Source: Provencibacterium sp. (GTDB lineage: Bacteria > Bacillota > Clostridia > Oscillospirales > Ruminococcaceae). Taken from it: a stretch of 64,000 nt of DNA. The notes beneath the pieces are model-generated. The model saw only the letters and a program-made list of their open reading frames with translations, was not told the origin of the DNA and made no database searches. Where the stretch lies: positions 123,852 to 187,851 of the forward strand of contig JAAWDS010000015.1 of assembly GCA_022793895.1 (NCBI GenBank), read 5' to 3'. Positions 43,624 through 52,314 of the stretch are shown here, piece after piece; the first letter of the stretch is position 1; every line of letters begins with the position of its first letter. The position numbers and the translations under genes were made by a program.

Positions 43624-44538
43624 ATGGAATTGACGGACAAGGCGGCGGCCGTGAGCCGGATGCAGCGGTTTATCCTCCGGCACATTGACGAACCCGTCAC
43701 GCTGGACATGCTGGCCGAAACGGCTGGATACAGCAAATACCATGCGGCGCGGATCTTTAAGGAGCTCACCCATAAAACGCCGCTGGAATATCTGCGGGCC
43801 GCCCGGCTGACCAGGGCGGCCGAGCTCCTGTGCGGGACAGAGGAGAAGGTAGTCGATGTGGCTTTAAAGAGCGGCTTTGATTCCCACGACGGCTTTACGC
43901 GGGCGTTTATACGGCAGTTTGGGATAACGCCGCAGAAATATCAGGCCGGGAAGCCGCCGGTAAACTGGTTTGTCTATCATCCCCTTGAAGCCTACCTTAT
44001 ATTGAAAGAGGGTCCGGTATCGATGTCCCATGAAAAGGTGTCGCCGGCGGTGACGGTAACGGCGGTGGAGCGTCCGGCGCGCAAGCTCATCTTTCTGCGC
44101 TACCATGCAGAGGACTATTTCTCCGCCTGCGAGGAGGTGGGCTGCGATTGGGAAGGTTTTTACAACAGCATCCCCCAGAAGTTTGACACCGCCGCGGGAG
44201 GCCGCCTGCCTGCGAGCCTGAGAAAACCCGGCATGGGCGGCAACGCCTTCTTTGTGGAGGTCCCGCTGGATTATGAAGCGCCTCTCCCCGACGGCTATGA
44301 AACTGCCGCATTGCCGCCCTGCACCTATCTCTACTTTAACGGCATGCCCTTTGCGGATCCGAACGACTTTTCGATCGCCATTGGGATTGTGAACGAGGCT
44401 ATCAGGGCCTATCCCTTTGAACAGTTCGGCTGGAAACGGTCGGACGCCGCGCCCTATATGGGAATGGGCGCGGAAGCGGAGACGGGCGCGCGGACGGCTG
44501 TGCCGGTGGAACACATCGCCCAAACCAGCGAAGAATAA
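43624..44538 (+). CDS. AraC-family regulator with GyrI-like effector domain
   Basis: A 304-aa regulator. An N-terminal AraC DNA-binding domain (residues 8-110) has IDEPVTLDMLAETAGYSKYHAARIFKE and VVDVALKSGFDSHDGFTRAFIRQFGITPQKY. A C-terminal effector-binding domain of the GyrI/SoxS-Rob type covers residues about 145-300. This order (DNA-binding first) matches Rob/TetD-like multidrug or stress regulators. RBS AGGAGGCGG. It stands alone, ending in a 22-bp bidirectional terminator; targets are unknown. Confidence 0.9.
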   Translation: MELTDKAAAVSRMQRFILRHIDEPVTLDMLAETAGYSKYHAARIFKELTHKTPLEYLRAARLTRAAELLCGTEEKVVDVALKSGFDSHDGFTRAFIRQFGITPQKYQAGKPPVNWFVYHPLEAYLILKEGPVSMSHEKVSPAVTVTAVERPARKLIFLRYHAEDYFSACEEVGCDWEGFYNSIPQKFDTAAGGRLPASLRKPGMGGNAFFVEVPLDYEAPLPDGYETAALPPCTYLYFNGMPFADPNDFSIAIGIVNEAIRAYPFEQFGWKRSDAAPYMGMGAEAETGARTAVPVEHIAQTSEE

Positions 44539-44584
44539 AAAAGTGCGCGCCCGCAGAATCCCATTCTGCGGGCGCGCACTTTTT
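44538..44584. terminator. bidirectional terminator between the regulator and the amidohydrolase
   Basis: A 22-bp perfect stem, AAAAAGTGCGCGCCCGCAGAAT and complement, with a CCC loop, flanked by A and T tracts. It serves the two convergent genes. Confidence 0.93.
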
Positions 44585-44597
44585 ATATAGCTCTAGG

Positions 44598-45743
44598 TTA
44601 TTTTACCGGAACGCCTTCAATGTAGACCTGTTCCACGGTGGTGGCCAGCGAGAAGCAGTCGCCGTCCATGATGCAGAGATCGGCGTCCTTCCCGGCCTCG
44701 ATGGAGCCGACCCGATCGGCAATACCGATGTGCTTGGCCGGGTTGATGGTGATGGCGCGCAGCGCGTCGAACGGCGTCATTCCCGATTTGATGGCCAGGG
44801 CGGCGCACAGCGGCAGATAGTGCAGCGGAATGACCGGCGAATCGGTGATGATCGAAACGTCGCAGCCCTTGGCCGCGAGGATGCCCGGCGTGGCGAAGGT
44901 CTTGTTGCGCAGCTCGAACTTGGTGGCGTGGGTCAGCGAGGGGCCTACGGCCATGGGAACCCCCTCCGCCGCCAGCTCGTCGGCAACCAGGTGGCCTTCG
45001 GTGACATGCTCCAGCGTAATCCGGACGCCAAATTCCTTAGCGATGCGCAGGGCGGTAAAGAGATCGTCCGCCTGGTGGGCGTGGGCCTTGAGCGGGATTT
45101 CCCGGTGCAGCACCGGGAGCAGCGCTTCCAGCTTCATATCATAGGCGGGTTGTTTGAGCGGATCGTCCCCGGCCGCGGCGCGCTTGCGATCATATTCCTG
45201 CGCCTTGAAGAGCGCTTCACGCAGCCGGGCGGCGGTGGTCATGCGGGTGCAGTTGCCCTTTTCCTGATAGACCCGCTTGGGATTCTCGCCGAAGGCGCAC
45301 TTCATCGCGGCCGGATCGCGCACAATCATCTTATCGACCCGCTCGCCGATCGTTTTGATAGCGGTGAAGGCGCCGCCGAGCACGTTGGCCGAACCGGGCC
45401 CGGTGCAGACGGTGGTAACGCCCGCCAGCGCCGCCTCCCGGAAGGCCGGGTCCATCGGCTGAATGCCGTCGATCGCCCGCAGGTGAGGGCAGAGAATGTC
45501 GTTGCGCTCGTTGACGTCGTTCCCCTCATAGCCGATGCCGCTTCCGTCGAGTCCGACGTGGCAATGCGCCTCGACAAAGCCGGGGTAGATCTCCTTCCCC
45601 GTGGCGTCGATGATTTCGCAGCCGTCGGGCGGGGTGAGGCCGGGACCGATTCCGGCGATTTTGCCGTCCTTTATCAAGATGTCCGCCAAATAGGCGTCGG
45701 GCTGGAGGGCGTCGTGCACCCGTCCGTTTTTGATACAGAGCAT
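44598..45743 (-). CDS. amidohydrolase, imidazolonepropionase/prolidase-like
   Basis: A 381-aa metal-dependent hydrolase. It has the beta-sandwich start (CIKNGRVHDALQPDAYLADILIKDGKIAGIGPG), the metal motif GFVEAHCHVGLDG, a Lys/His core (LKAHAHQADDLFTA; ITLEHVTEGHL) and the metal Asp in IITDSPVI. It resembles cytosolic amidohydrolases annotated as imidazolonepropionase-like; the substrate is unknown. ATG 45743 is chosen because GGAAAGGA lies 8 bases upstream; another ATG three codons earlier overlaps that site. Confidence 0.88.
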   Translation of the reverse strand: MLCIKNGRVHDALQPDAYLADILIKDGKIAGIGPGLTPPDGCEIIDATGKEIYPGFVEAHCHVGLDGSGIGYEGNDVNERNDILCPHLRAIDGIQPMDPAFREAALAGVTTVCTGPGSANVLGGAFTAIKTIGERVDKMIVRDPAAMKCAFGENPKRVYQEKGNCTRMTTAARLREALFKAQEYDRKRAAAGDDPLKQPAYDMKLEALLPVLHREIPLKAHAHQADDLFTALRIAKEFGVRITLEHVTEGHLVADELAAEGVPMAVGPSLTHATKFELRNKTFATPGILAAKGCDVSIITDSPVIPLHYLPLCAALAIKSGMTPFDALRAITINPAKHIGIADRVGSIEAGKDADLCIMDGDCFSLATTVEQVYIEGVPVK

Positions 45744-45805
45744 GGCTGTCATCCTTTCCTCATTCCAGGGCTGTTTTTATAGAAAGGGAAGCGCCCGGTT
45801 CCGGC

Positions 45806-46948
45806 TCATCCCTTTACGTCAATTTTTAAGCTCATCCCATCCACTGAAACGCCGGCTGAACGGCTGAGAAGGAAGCGCTCGTCCCGGCAGAAGCCGACCG
45901 CTTCCCTGCTGTGGAACGGGCGGCCGGATCGCAGCGCATAGCGGGCAGTTTCACAGAGAAAATCCTCCAGCGCGTCCGGCGTCCAACGGCTTTCCAGAAT
46001 TTCCATCTCCGGCAGGCCGAAGTTTTCCAGGCCGTAGGTATAAGCGTTGAAGCCCTGCCGCGCCTTGGCAACGCCGATATAGATCCAGTCGCGCACCGGG
46101 TAATCCTCCCCCTTGAGCAGGAGCGCTTCTTCCCGGTAAAATTTTGAAGAAAAAACCGCTCCTGCCGTACAAACGGCGGAAACATCCGGCTGGGTAAGGC
46201 AGCTGGCGCACAGTTGGGTGAAGACCTTGGCTGTTTCCAGCGCGCCCTCCGTCCCCATAGCGGCTATCTGAAGGTGGGCGGCGTGCGTCCGCGCGGCCTC
46301 CATCGCCCCCTCCCAGTGGAGGCTGTTAGCGGCGTACTGTTCCGCCTCCCCATCCGGAACCGGGCCTGGCACGAGGGTAACGGCCGCGAGGATCCCCTCC
46401 CGGTTGAAGGTAGCCGAACCGGCGCGCTGGATGTGGGCGGCGGAGGCGGGCCAATCCCAGTCCTCCTTTAACTGTGCGCAGAGCCGGTGAAAATCAAAAT
46501 CCGGCCGGTTCAGCAGCGCCGAGCCCGTAAAGGAATGGCGTCCGGCTCCCGGAGAGAGGATCTGAATGAGCTGCTGCACTTCGGGGGAGGGAGTTTCCTC
46601 CGATTCCTGAATGCCGCGCGCCTGCCGCATCCAATATTCCCGGCGGGCCTTTATCAAGCGGACCGCTTCGGCCCGCGCCGTTTCGGGTTGGTAGGGAAAT
46701 CCGCCGCCGGTGTGGCCGCAGTCCTCCGTTTCGGTTCCCCGGTAGCCGCCGCTGACGCCCAGCAGCCATTCCCGGCTAAAGAATGACCGCTTATACCGGA
46801 AGCAGTAATAGCGGCGGCCGTGCAGCTCAAAGGCGTCCGCCTCCCGCAGCCGGCGGGCCGGGCGTCCGGTTTCCTTTTTCAGCCAGCGGGAAAGAGCCTG
46901 TCCGGCTGCCCGGCGCTGTGCGGCCGAACCGTCTTTTGCAGTTTTCAA
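45806..46948 (-). CDS. DUF4261-like protein
   Basis: A 380-aa soluble protein without a signal. Residues about 190-320 match the DUF4261 pattern as I know it (ILAAVTLVPGPVPDGEAEQYA; HAAHLQIAAMG; PVRDWIYIGVAKARQGFNAYTYGLENFGLPEMEIL). The N-terminal half (an Arg-rich start, then a Trp/Tyr/Arg-rich segment) is unfamiliar. DUF4261 proteins are uncharacterised and sometimes grouped with toxin-immunity families (inference). TTG start with AAGGAGG 9 bases upstream. The DUF4253 gene lies 52 bases upstream on the same strand. Confidence 0.78.
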   Translation of the reverse strand: MKTAKDGSAAQRRAAGQALSRWLKKETGRPARRLREADAFELHGRRYYCFRYKRSFFSREWLLGVSGGYRGTETEDCGHTGGGFPYQPETARAEAVRLIKARREYWMRQARGIQESEETPSPEVQQLIQILSPGAGRHSFTGSALLNRPDFDFHRLCAQLKEDWDWPASAAHIQRAGSATFNREGILAAVTLVPGPVPDGEAEQYAANSLHWEGAMEAARTHAAHLQIAAMGTEGALETAKVFTQLCASCLTQPDVSAVCTAGAVFSSKFYREEALLLKGEDYPVRDWIYIGVAKARQGFNAYTYGLENFGLPEMEILESRWTPDALEDFLCETARYALRSGRPFHSREAVGFCRDERFLLSRSAGVSVDGMSLKIDVKG

Positions 46949-47000
46949 AACGATATGCCTCCTTGGCCTGGCGGGTAGGGTAGGTTCCGGAAGATCCGTT

Positions 47001-47780
47001 CTAGTCCCACCAGAAATACCAGACGGTGGATTGCCGGAGGGTGTCGGCCAGCGTGCCTATCGTGCCGTTCTCCTCGCACTGATCGACCCGGTCGGGACAG
47101 AAAGCATATTGCTCCCAGGCCAGGCGGCTGGCGGTTTCCACCCCTGTCACCGGTGCGGCCAGGCGAAATTCCAGTTCGTCGTGGGTGACGGCGCAGGGAA
47201 TAGCGCCGTAGCGCTCATACCAGTGGCGGGCGGCCGCCATCAATCCGGGGGTGTCGGGGCATTCGTTCCAGCCGCCCATCGGCAGCCAGGCGAACACCTC
47301 CCAGGGGTGGTCGGCCGGGATGCGGGCCAACAGCAGCTCATGGGTCGTCTCGGTTTCATAGTCCCAAAAGGAACAGAAGCGGTCGAGCGTTTCCCCGCCC
47401 TCCACCTTTCCGAAAAGCTCGGTTTCGAGGATACCGTCCTCCTCCAGCTCCGCCCGGCGGCTTTTTAAAAGCCCGGATAGAAACGCGGAGGAATCCGGCA
47501 AAGCGGCTTGCAGCAGCCTGGCGCGGGAGAAGCGCAGCTTTTCCCGCGTGATTTCTTCCCCATCTTCGCAGCCGGAATTGAGGGCGAGACACTCCAAAAG
47601 CAGATCGTCGGCCGTTACCAGCACCGGGAAAAAGCCTTTCTTGGATCCTTCTTCGCAGGCGGCGTGAAAGCGTTCCAAAATCGGGTCGTCGTCCTCCATG
47701 GGCGGGAACCATTCGCAAGGGCAGTCCAGATAGTCCATCAACCGGCGGGCCAGCTCGCTGGGTTCGGTAAGAGGCTTCAC
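47001..47780 (-). CDS. DUF4253-like protein
   Basis: A 259-aa soluble protein. The C-terminal 110 residues fit DUF4253: LLARIPADHPWEVFAWLPMGGWNECPDTPGLMAAARHWYERYGAIP, then EFRLAAPV, AWEQYAFCPD and a Trp-rich end QSTVWYFWWD. The N-terminal part has LVTADDLLLECLALN, which other DUF4253 proteins share. Function is unknown; members occur near polymorphic-toxin immunity genes, but no toxin gene is visible here. GTG start after AAAGGGGG. It likely forms an operon with the DUF4261 gene. Confidence 0.8.
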   Translation of the reverse strand: MKPLTEPSELARRLMDYLDCPCEWFPPMEDDDPILERFHAACEEGSKKGFFPVLVTADDLLLECLALNSGCEDGEEITREKLRFSRARLLQAALPDSSAFLSGLLKSRRAELEEDGILETELFGKVEGGETLDRFCSFWDYETETTHELLLARIPADHPWEVFAWLPMGGWNECPDTPGLMAAARHWYERYGAIPCAVTHDELEFRLAAPVTGVETASRLAWEQYAFCPDRVDQCEENGTIGTLADTLRQSTVWYFWWD

Positions 47781-47908
47781 ACAAGCGCCCCCTTTCAGAC
47801 AGTTTTTTTCAGTATACTATAAAGAATCTCTCCCGGCAACCGTTTTTCACAGGATTCCCGGTAGAACGGCCGAAGGATTTTGCCGCCGGCTTTTTTAGAA
47901 GGCCGCCC

Positions 47909-47937
47909 TTTATTCGGGTGGTATCCGGTGGTATAAT
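47909..47937 (+). promoter_or_regulatory. rbsK promoter
   Basis: TATAAT at 47932-47937 with a weak TTTATT 17 bases upstream (47909-47914). Confidence 0.55.
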
Positions 47938-48002
47938 AGAATCCATTCAGCCGGATAGGCGAAGGCCGCTCCCCATCCTTAGTATTAGAAAAGAAGGGTT
48001 CT

Positions 48003-48917
48003 ATGATGAGTCAGGTTCTTGTTGTCGGAAGTCTAAATATGGATATCACCGTTCAGCTGCCCCATTTCCCTGCCGTTGGGGAGACGATTCTGGCCGCCCG
48101 CTCCACTACCAGCCCCGGCGGGAAGGGGGCCAACCAAGCCTATGCGGTTGGCCGCTTGGGCGGGCGGGTCCGCTTTCTCGGCGCTGTCGGGCCGGACCCT
48201 TACGGCCGGGAGCTTCGCGCCAACCTGGAGCGGGCGCAGGTGGATGTGAGCGGACTGCTGGTCAAGCAGGATGCGGAAACCGGGAGAGCAATTATCTATG
48301 TCGACAGCCGGGGGGACAACAGCATTGTGGTGCTGCCGGGGGCGAATGCGCTCCTGACGGCGGAGGATATCCGGGCGCAGGCGGACGCCTTCAAGGACTG
48401 CGGCGCCGTTCTTCTGCAAATGGAGATCCCGATGGAGGCCGTCCGCTGCGCGATCGAGACCGCGGCGGCGGCCGGCAAGCGGGTGATCCTCGACCCGGCC
48501 CCGGCAACGGGGGATTTTCCGGCGGATCTCTATCCTTATCTCGATGTCATCAAGCCGAATGAGACCGAGCTGGGGATCCTGTTAGGCGACCGGGAGGCCG
48601 GCAGCCATGTGGAGGAGGCGGCGAAGAGGCTGCGGGGATACGGCGTTAAAAACGTCATCGTCACGTTGGGGGAGAAAGGGGCCTATGTTGCTCCGGAGAA
48701 GGGGGAGGCGGCCTTTATCCCCGGCTATCCGGTGAAGGCGGTGGATACGACGGCGGCGGGCGACAGCTTCAGCGCCGCCCTGGCGATGAAGCTGTCGATG
48801 GGGGCGGAGCTCTTCGAGGCGGCCGAATATGCCAACCGGGTGTCCGCCGTCGTAGTGACGCGCAGAGGGGCGCAGGATTCGATTCCAACCTGGGAGGAAG
48901 TGGAGAACGGGCTTTAA
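48003..48917 (+). CDS. rbsK: ribokinase (PfkB family)
   Basis: Phosphorylates D-ribose at O5. The 304-aa protein has the N-terminal VVGSLNMDITVQLPHFPAVGET, the first PfkB motif GGKGANQAYAVGRLGG (near residue 39) and the second motif VDTTAAGDSFSAALA with the catalytic Asp; the usual GAGD is AAGD. PNETELGILLGD is typical of ribokinase. It has no ribose transporter beside it and sits with the coaX cluster. RBS AGAAGGG. Two adjacent ATG codons are possible starts. Confidence 0.9.
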   Translation: MMSQVLVVGSLNMDITVQLPHFPAVGETILAARSTTSPGGKGANQAYAVGRLGGRVRFLGAVGPDPYGRELRANLERAQVDVSGLLVKQDAETGRAIIYVDSRGDNSIVVLPGANALLTAEDIRAQADAFKDCGAVLLQMEIPMEAVRCAIETAAAAGKRVILDPAPATGDFPADLYPYLDVIKPNETELGILLGDREAGSHVEEAAKRLRGYGVKNVIVTLGEKGAYVAPEKGEAAFIPGYPVKAVDTTAAGDSFSAALAMKLSMGAELFEAAEYANRVSAVVVTRRGAQDSIPTWEEVENGL

Positions 48918-48930
48918 ACGCCTTTCCCTA

Positions 48931-48958
48931 TTGATTTTTCCCAAGGATGGCGTATAAT
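48931..48958 (+). promoter_or_regulatory. coaX promoter
   Basis: TTGATT (48931-48936), 16 bases, TATAAT (48953-48958), 49 bases before the coaX start. Confidence 0.75.
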
Positions 48959-49007
48959 AACGGTGCAGAGCGGATGAACCGCAATGAAATTCAGGAGGAA
49001 GCTGCGC

Positions 49008-49784
49008 ATGCTGCTGGCGGTGGATGCGGGAAATACAGAGCTGAAAGCAGGGCTGTTCCAAGGGGAGGAGCTTTTGGGCGTCTGCCGGTTGGCGGCGGAC
49101 CCGGCCCTGCCCGGAGAGGAGCTGGCCGCGCGCCTATATGGGCTCTTTGACTTTAAAGGGCTCCGGGTGCGGGAGGCGGAGGGCTCGGTTTTCTCGACGG
49201 TAGTGCCTGCGCTGCGCGCGCCGATCGGGGAGGCGCTGCGGCTGCTGTGCGGCGGCAAGCCGCTGGCAGTCGGGCCCGGCGTGCGGACCGGCCTCAATCT
49301 GCGGGTGGAGAACCCGCTTTCGATGGGGGCCGATTTTGTCTGCTGCGCGGTCGGGGCGCTGGCGCGCTTTCAGCCGCCCTTGGCGGTTTTCGATCTGGGA
49401 ACGGCCACCGCCGTGACGGTGCTGGACCGCGCGGGCGTATTCGCCGGAAGGGCTATCCTGTGCGGCGTACAGCTGGGGATGACCGCGCTCTCGGAGCATA
49501 CGGCGGCGCTGCCGGCGGCGGAGCTGCGCGCGCCCGGCGGCCTGTTGGGCCGCAATACGGCCGACGCCCTGGCCAGCGGCGCCGTCTATGGGGCGGCGGC
49601 GATGGTGGACGGCCTTTTGGAACGGTTCGGGGAGGAATATGGTCCGGGCCTGACCGGTGTTTTAACCGGCGGGCACTGCGGCCTTGTCGCCCCTTACTGC
49701 AAGCAGGCGGTCCAGGTGGATCCTTTCCTCGCGCTGCATGGGCTGCGGCAGATCTTCCTGAAAAACCGGCGTCCGCTCCAGTAA
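49008..49784 (+). CDS. coaX: type III pantothenate kinase
   Basis: The first step of coenzyme A synthesis. The 258-aa ASKHA-fold kinase has MLLAVDAGNTELKAGLF (phosphate 1), PLSMGADFVCCAV and VFDLGTATAVTVLD (the Asp-Gly-Thr motif), and RAILCGVQLGM in place of the usual AI..PG loop. ATG 49008 is set by AGGAGG nine bases upstream; the frame is open eight codons more. It is followed after 46 bases by a substrate-binding membrane protein of an ECF transporter, a known partner for pantothenate uptake. Confidence 0.93.
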   Translation: MLLAVDAGNTELKAGLFQGEELLGVCRLAADPALPGEELAARLYGLFDFKGLRVREAEGSVFSTVVPALRAPIGEALRLLCGGKPLAVGPGVRTGLNLRVENPLSMGADFVCCAVGALARFQPPLAVFDLGTATAVTVLDRAGVFAGRAILCGVQLGMTALSEHTAALPAAELRAPGGLLGRNTADALASGAVYGAAAMVDGLLERFGEEYGPGLTGVLTGGHCGLVAPYCKQAVQVDPFLALHGLRQIFLKNRRPLQ

Positions 49785-49830
49785 TGCGTTGCATCCCGTT
49801 TGTGGGAGCGACAGCTTGGAGGAATTGCAA

Positions 49831-50466
49831 ATGCCAACCAACCAGAAAACCCGTGAAATGACCCAGACCGCCTTGCTGATGGCGATCATCGTCCTGCTCG
49901 CGCTTGTCCCCGCTATCGGCTATATCCCGGTCGGCCCTATCCGCGCGACCACCATCCATATCCCGGTCATCATCGGCGCGATTTTGCTGGGGCCAAAAAG
50001 AGGGGCGCTGCTCGGCTGCGTGTTCGGGCTGACCAGCCTGATGACCAACACCCTTTCCCCTACGCCGGCCTCCTTTGTCTTTTCCCCGTTTATCCCGATT
50101 CCGGGAACGGAGGGAGGCAGCCCGCTGGCGCTGCTCATTACCTTCCCGCCCCGGATCTTGATCGGCGTTGTGGCGGGGCTGGTGTTTTGGGTGTTTGAGA
50201 AGCATAAGGGCTCCCGGACCATTGCCTGTGTTCTGGCAGGCTTTGCCGGTTCGATTACCAATACGATTTTGGTCATGGGCGGGATTTATCTGTTCTTCGG
50301 CAAGAGCTATGCCGCGGTGAACAACCTGACCTATGAGGCGCTGCTCGGATTCATCGGCGGCGTCATCGCGCTCAACGGCGTCGTGGAGGCGCTGGTGGCG
50401 GCGGCGCTCGCTACGCTGGTAGCCCGCCCGCTGTTTCCCATTGTGCAGAAGGGGAGGGCCTCTTAA
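49831..50466 (+). CDS. panT: ECF transporter S-component, probable PanT
   Basis: A 211-aa membrane protein with about six hydrophobic segments. It resembles ECF S-components: MTQTALLMAIIVLLALVPAIGYIPVGPIRATTIHIPVIIGAILLGPKRGALLGCVFGLTSL covers helices 1-3, and the C-terminus ends in LVARPLFPIV. In Firmicutes such genes beside coaX are PanT, so pantothenate import is likely (inference from context). The EcfA/EcfT module is not in this window. ATG 49831 follows GGAGGAATTGCAA; an earlier in-frame ATG at 49789 lacks a site. Confidence 0.82.
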   Translation: MPTNQKTREMTQTALLMAIIVLLALVPAIGYIPVGPIRATTIHIPVIIGAILLGPKRGALLGCVFGLTSLMTNTLSPTPASFVFSPFIPIPGTEGGSPLALLITFPPRILIGVVAGLVFWVFEKHKGSRTIACVLAGFAGSITNTILVMGGIYLFFGKSYAAVNNLTYEALLGFIGGVIALNGVVEALVAAALATLVARPLFPIVQKGRAS

Positions 50467-50498
50467 AAACGGCTTTTCCCATTGTCCCGATAGAAAAA

Positions 50499-50535
50499 CG
50501 AACCGGGAGCTTGTTTTAAACAGGCTCCCGGTTCG
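50499..50535. terminator. terminator after panT
   Basis: CGAACCGGGAGC and its complement with an inner TGTTT/AAACA pairing. It lies between panT and the convergent AEC gene. Confidence 0.8.
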
Positions 50536-50618
50536 TCGGCTTTTAAGCTGCGCCGGAGACCGGCTCCAACGTTAGCCGGTCTGTGTAAAAGGGCGGGCTG
50601 ATTCACGCCGGATAGGGA

Positions 50619-51611
50619 TTAATGGAACAGTGCGTATACGGCTTCCCAGACTAACAGCATGATCGGCAGGGTGAGGATGCTGAAGATGGTGGAGGCGGAG
50701 ACCAGCCGCGAGCCATAGAGATGATCGGCGTTGCAGACCTCGCTCATGAAGGCGGTCGCCACCGCGCAGGGGGTGGTAGCCGCAATGACCATCGCCGTTT
50801 TCACCGTGTAAGGATCGGGCGTCAGGGCGCTCACATCCAAAAGCGCAATGGCGAGCATGCAGAACAGCGGCAGCACGATCAGCCGCATGAAGCAGATGAA
50901 GAAGCCGCGGCCGAAGTGCAGAAGGCTTTGCAGGTCGGTCTGCGAGAGGAAAATGCCGATGAGCAGCATCGAGAGCACGGTATTGAGATCGGCGTAGCTC
51001 TTAACCGCCCCCAGCAGGAAGGAGGGGAGGCGCACCTGCGCCGCATAAAGGATGAGCCCGGCGGCCGTGCAGAGGGTGGCGGGATTCACCAGGCTTTTGA
51101 ACACCGTTTCGCGCGAGAAGGCGCGGATAGCTTGTCCGCGCCCTTGAACGGCTCCGTCCGAAAGGAGCTGGTAGCGGCCGTAGCTAAAGAGCATGATGTT
51201 GAAGCAGACGATATAGGCGGTCAGATAGAACACCCCGTCCGTCCCTAAAACGGCTTGGACCAGCGGGATGCCGATGTACCCGGCGTTGGGCATCACCATG
51301 CCGAAGCGCTCGATGCCGGCGTTGGCGTTTCCCCCGCGGGTGCGGATGACGAGGTGCGCCCCCAAAATACAGATTAAATAGGAGAGCAGGGCGAACAGGA
51401 ACGCAAGGGCCAGACCCCGCGCCTCGGCCGGGTCAAAGTCCCGTTGCAGCGCGTTGAGGATGATGCAGCCTGCCACGATATAGAGCAATATATTGGAAGC
51501 GCTCCGGCTGATCTGCGGGTCCAGCTTTTTGAAACGCACCAGGACGAAGCCCCCCAGCGCGATAAGGCCCATGATGAGGACCTGGTTTAAAATGATGAAA
51601 ACGTTGTGCAA
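50619..51611 (-). CDS. AEC-family transporter
   Basis: A 330-aa carrier of the auxin efflux carrier family, about ten membrane segments in two halves. Family blocks are MGLIALGGFVLVRF, NAGYIGIPLVQAVLG and the C-terminal CAVATAFMSEVCNADHLYGSRLVSASTIFSILTLPIMLLV. AEC members in Firmicutes export or import small organic acids such as malate or lactate; the substrate is unknown here. It is convergent with panT and divergent from the oadG-beta genes. Confidence 0.9.
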   Translation of the reverse strand: MHNVFIILNQVLIMGLIALGGFVLVRFKKLDPQISRSASNILLYIVAGCIILNALQRDFDPAEARGLALAFLFALLSYLICILGAHLVIRTRGGNANAGIERFGMVMPNAGYIGIPLVQAVLGTDGVFYLTAYIVCFNIMLFSYGRYQLLSDGAVQGRGQAIRAFSRETVFKSLVNPATLCTAAGLILYAAQVRLPSFLLGAVKSYADLNTVLSMLLIGIFLSQTDLQSLLHFGRGFFICFMRLIVLPLFCMLAIALLDVSALTPDPYTVKTAMVIAATTPCAVATAFMSEVCNADHLYGSRLVSASTIFSILTLPIMLLVWEAVYALFH

Positions 51612-51720
51612 CGGAAAAAGCCTCCTGTCATTGATGCTGCCGCGGCGGCGGCGCTTTTCCTATTGTAGCGCGTCCGTTACGATTTCGCAATAAACCGGTT
51701 AAAAAATCGTCAGATTTTAA

Positions 51721-51749
51721 TTGAAAAAATTTCCGAACTATTGTATAAT
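51721..51749 (+). promoter_or_regulatory. oadG-beta operon promoter
   Basis: TTGAAA (51721-51726), 17 bases, TATAAT (51744-51749), about 155 bases before oadG. The remainder of the 290-base gap holds no gene. Confidence 0.88.
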
Positions 51750-51903
51750 ACTTCGTGTACGCAAAATCACCAGCTTCTGAGAGCCCGCCGGAATGCGGCC
51801 GGATCAGGGGAGCGGTGATTAGGTGAGGGGCGCGGTTTTCAGGCAGGGAAAGCCGCAGGCCCCGCCCTATACAATATTTGGAAGTGGTAAAGGAGATTCG
51901 ACT

Positions 51904-52278
51904 ATGGATGTAGCATTCGCACTGTCCGTCATCTTTACAGGCATTGTGATCGTGTTCCTTGTCCTGGTGGTGCTGATCCTGATCATGACCCTCATGGGAA
52001 AGCTGCTCGGCGAGAAGACGAACACCTCTTCCGGCACGCCGGCAGGGAAGCCCGTTCCCCCGGCGCCGAAGGCCGCCGCTCCGGCCCCCATCGTTAAAAA
52101 GATGGAGGTGGAGGATGGGATCGGCGATGAGATCGTCGCCGTGATTTCCGCAGCGATCGCCGCTTTAACCGGCGGGAGCGGGAAGCCGGCCGTTATCCGC
52201 CGCGCGAAGAGCGAAAAGGCCGGCGGGCGCAGCGCATGGTCGCTGGCGGGCCTGCGCGAAAACACCCAGCCGTTCTAA
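51904..52278 (+). CDS. oadG: Na+-translocating decarboxylase gamma subunit (OadG-like)
   Basis: A 124-aa protein with one membrane helix near the N-terminus (FALSVIFTGIVIVFLVLVVLILIMTLM), an OadG hallmark. A Pro/Ala/Lys-rich linker (residues 40-65) is followed by a conserved short region (GIGDEIVAVISAAIAALTG) seen in clostridial OadG and biotin-linked subunits. It holds the decarboxylase complex together at the membrane. ATG 51904 follows AAAGGAG. The beta subunit follows after 36 bases; no alpha or biotin carrier gene is seen. Confidence 0.88.
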   Translation: MDVAFALSVIFTGIVIVFLVLVVLILIMTLMGKLLGEKTNTSSGTPAGKPVPPAPKAAAPAPIVKKMEVEDGIGDEIVAVISAAIAALTGGSGKPAVIRRAKSEKAGGRSAWSLAGLRENTQPF

Positions 52279-52314
52279 ACTCTGGGGACCAAATCATAGA
52301 AAGGAACGAATCAG

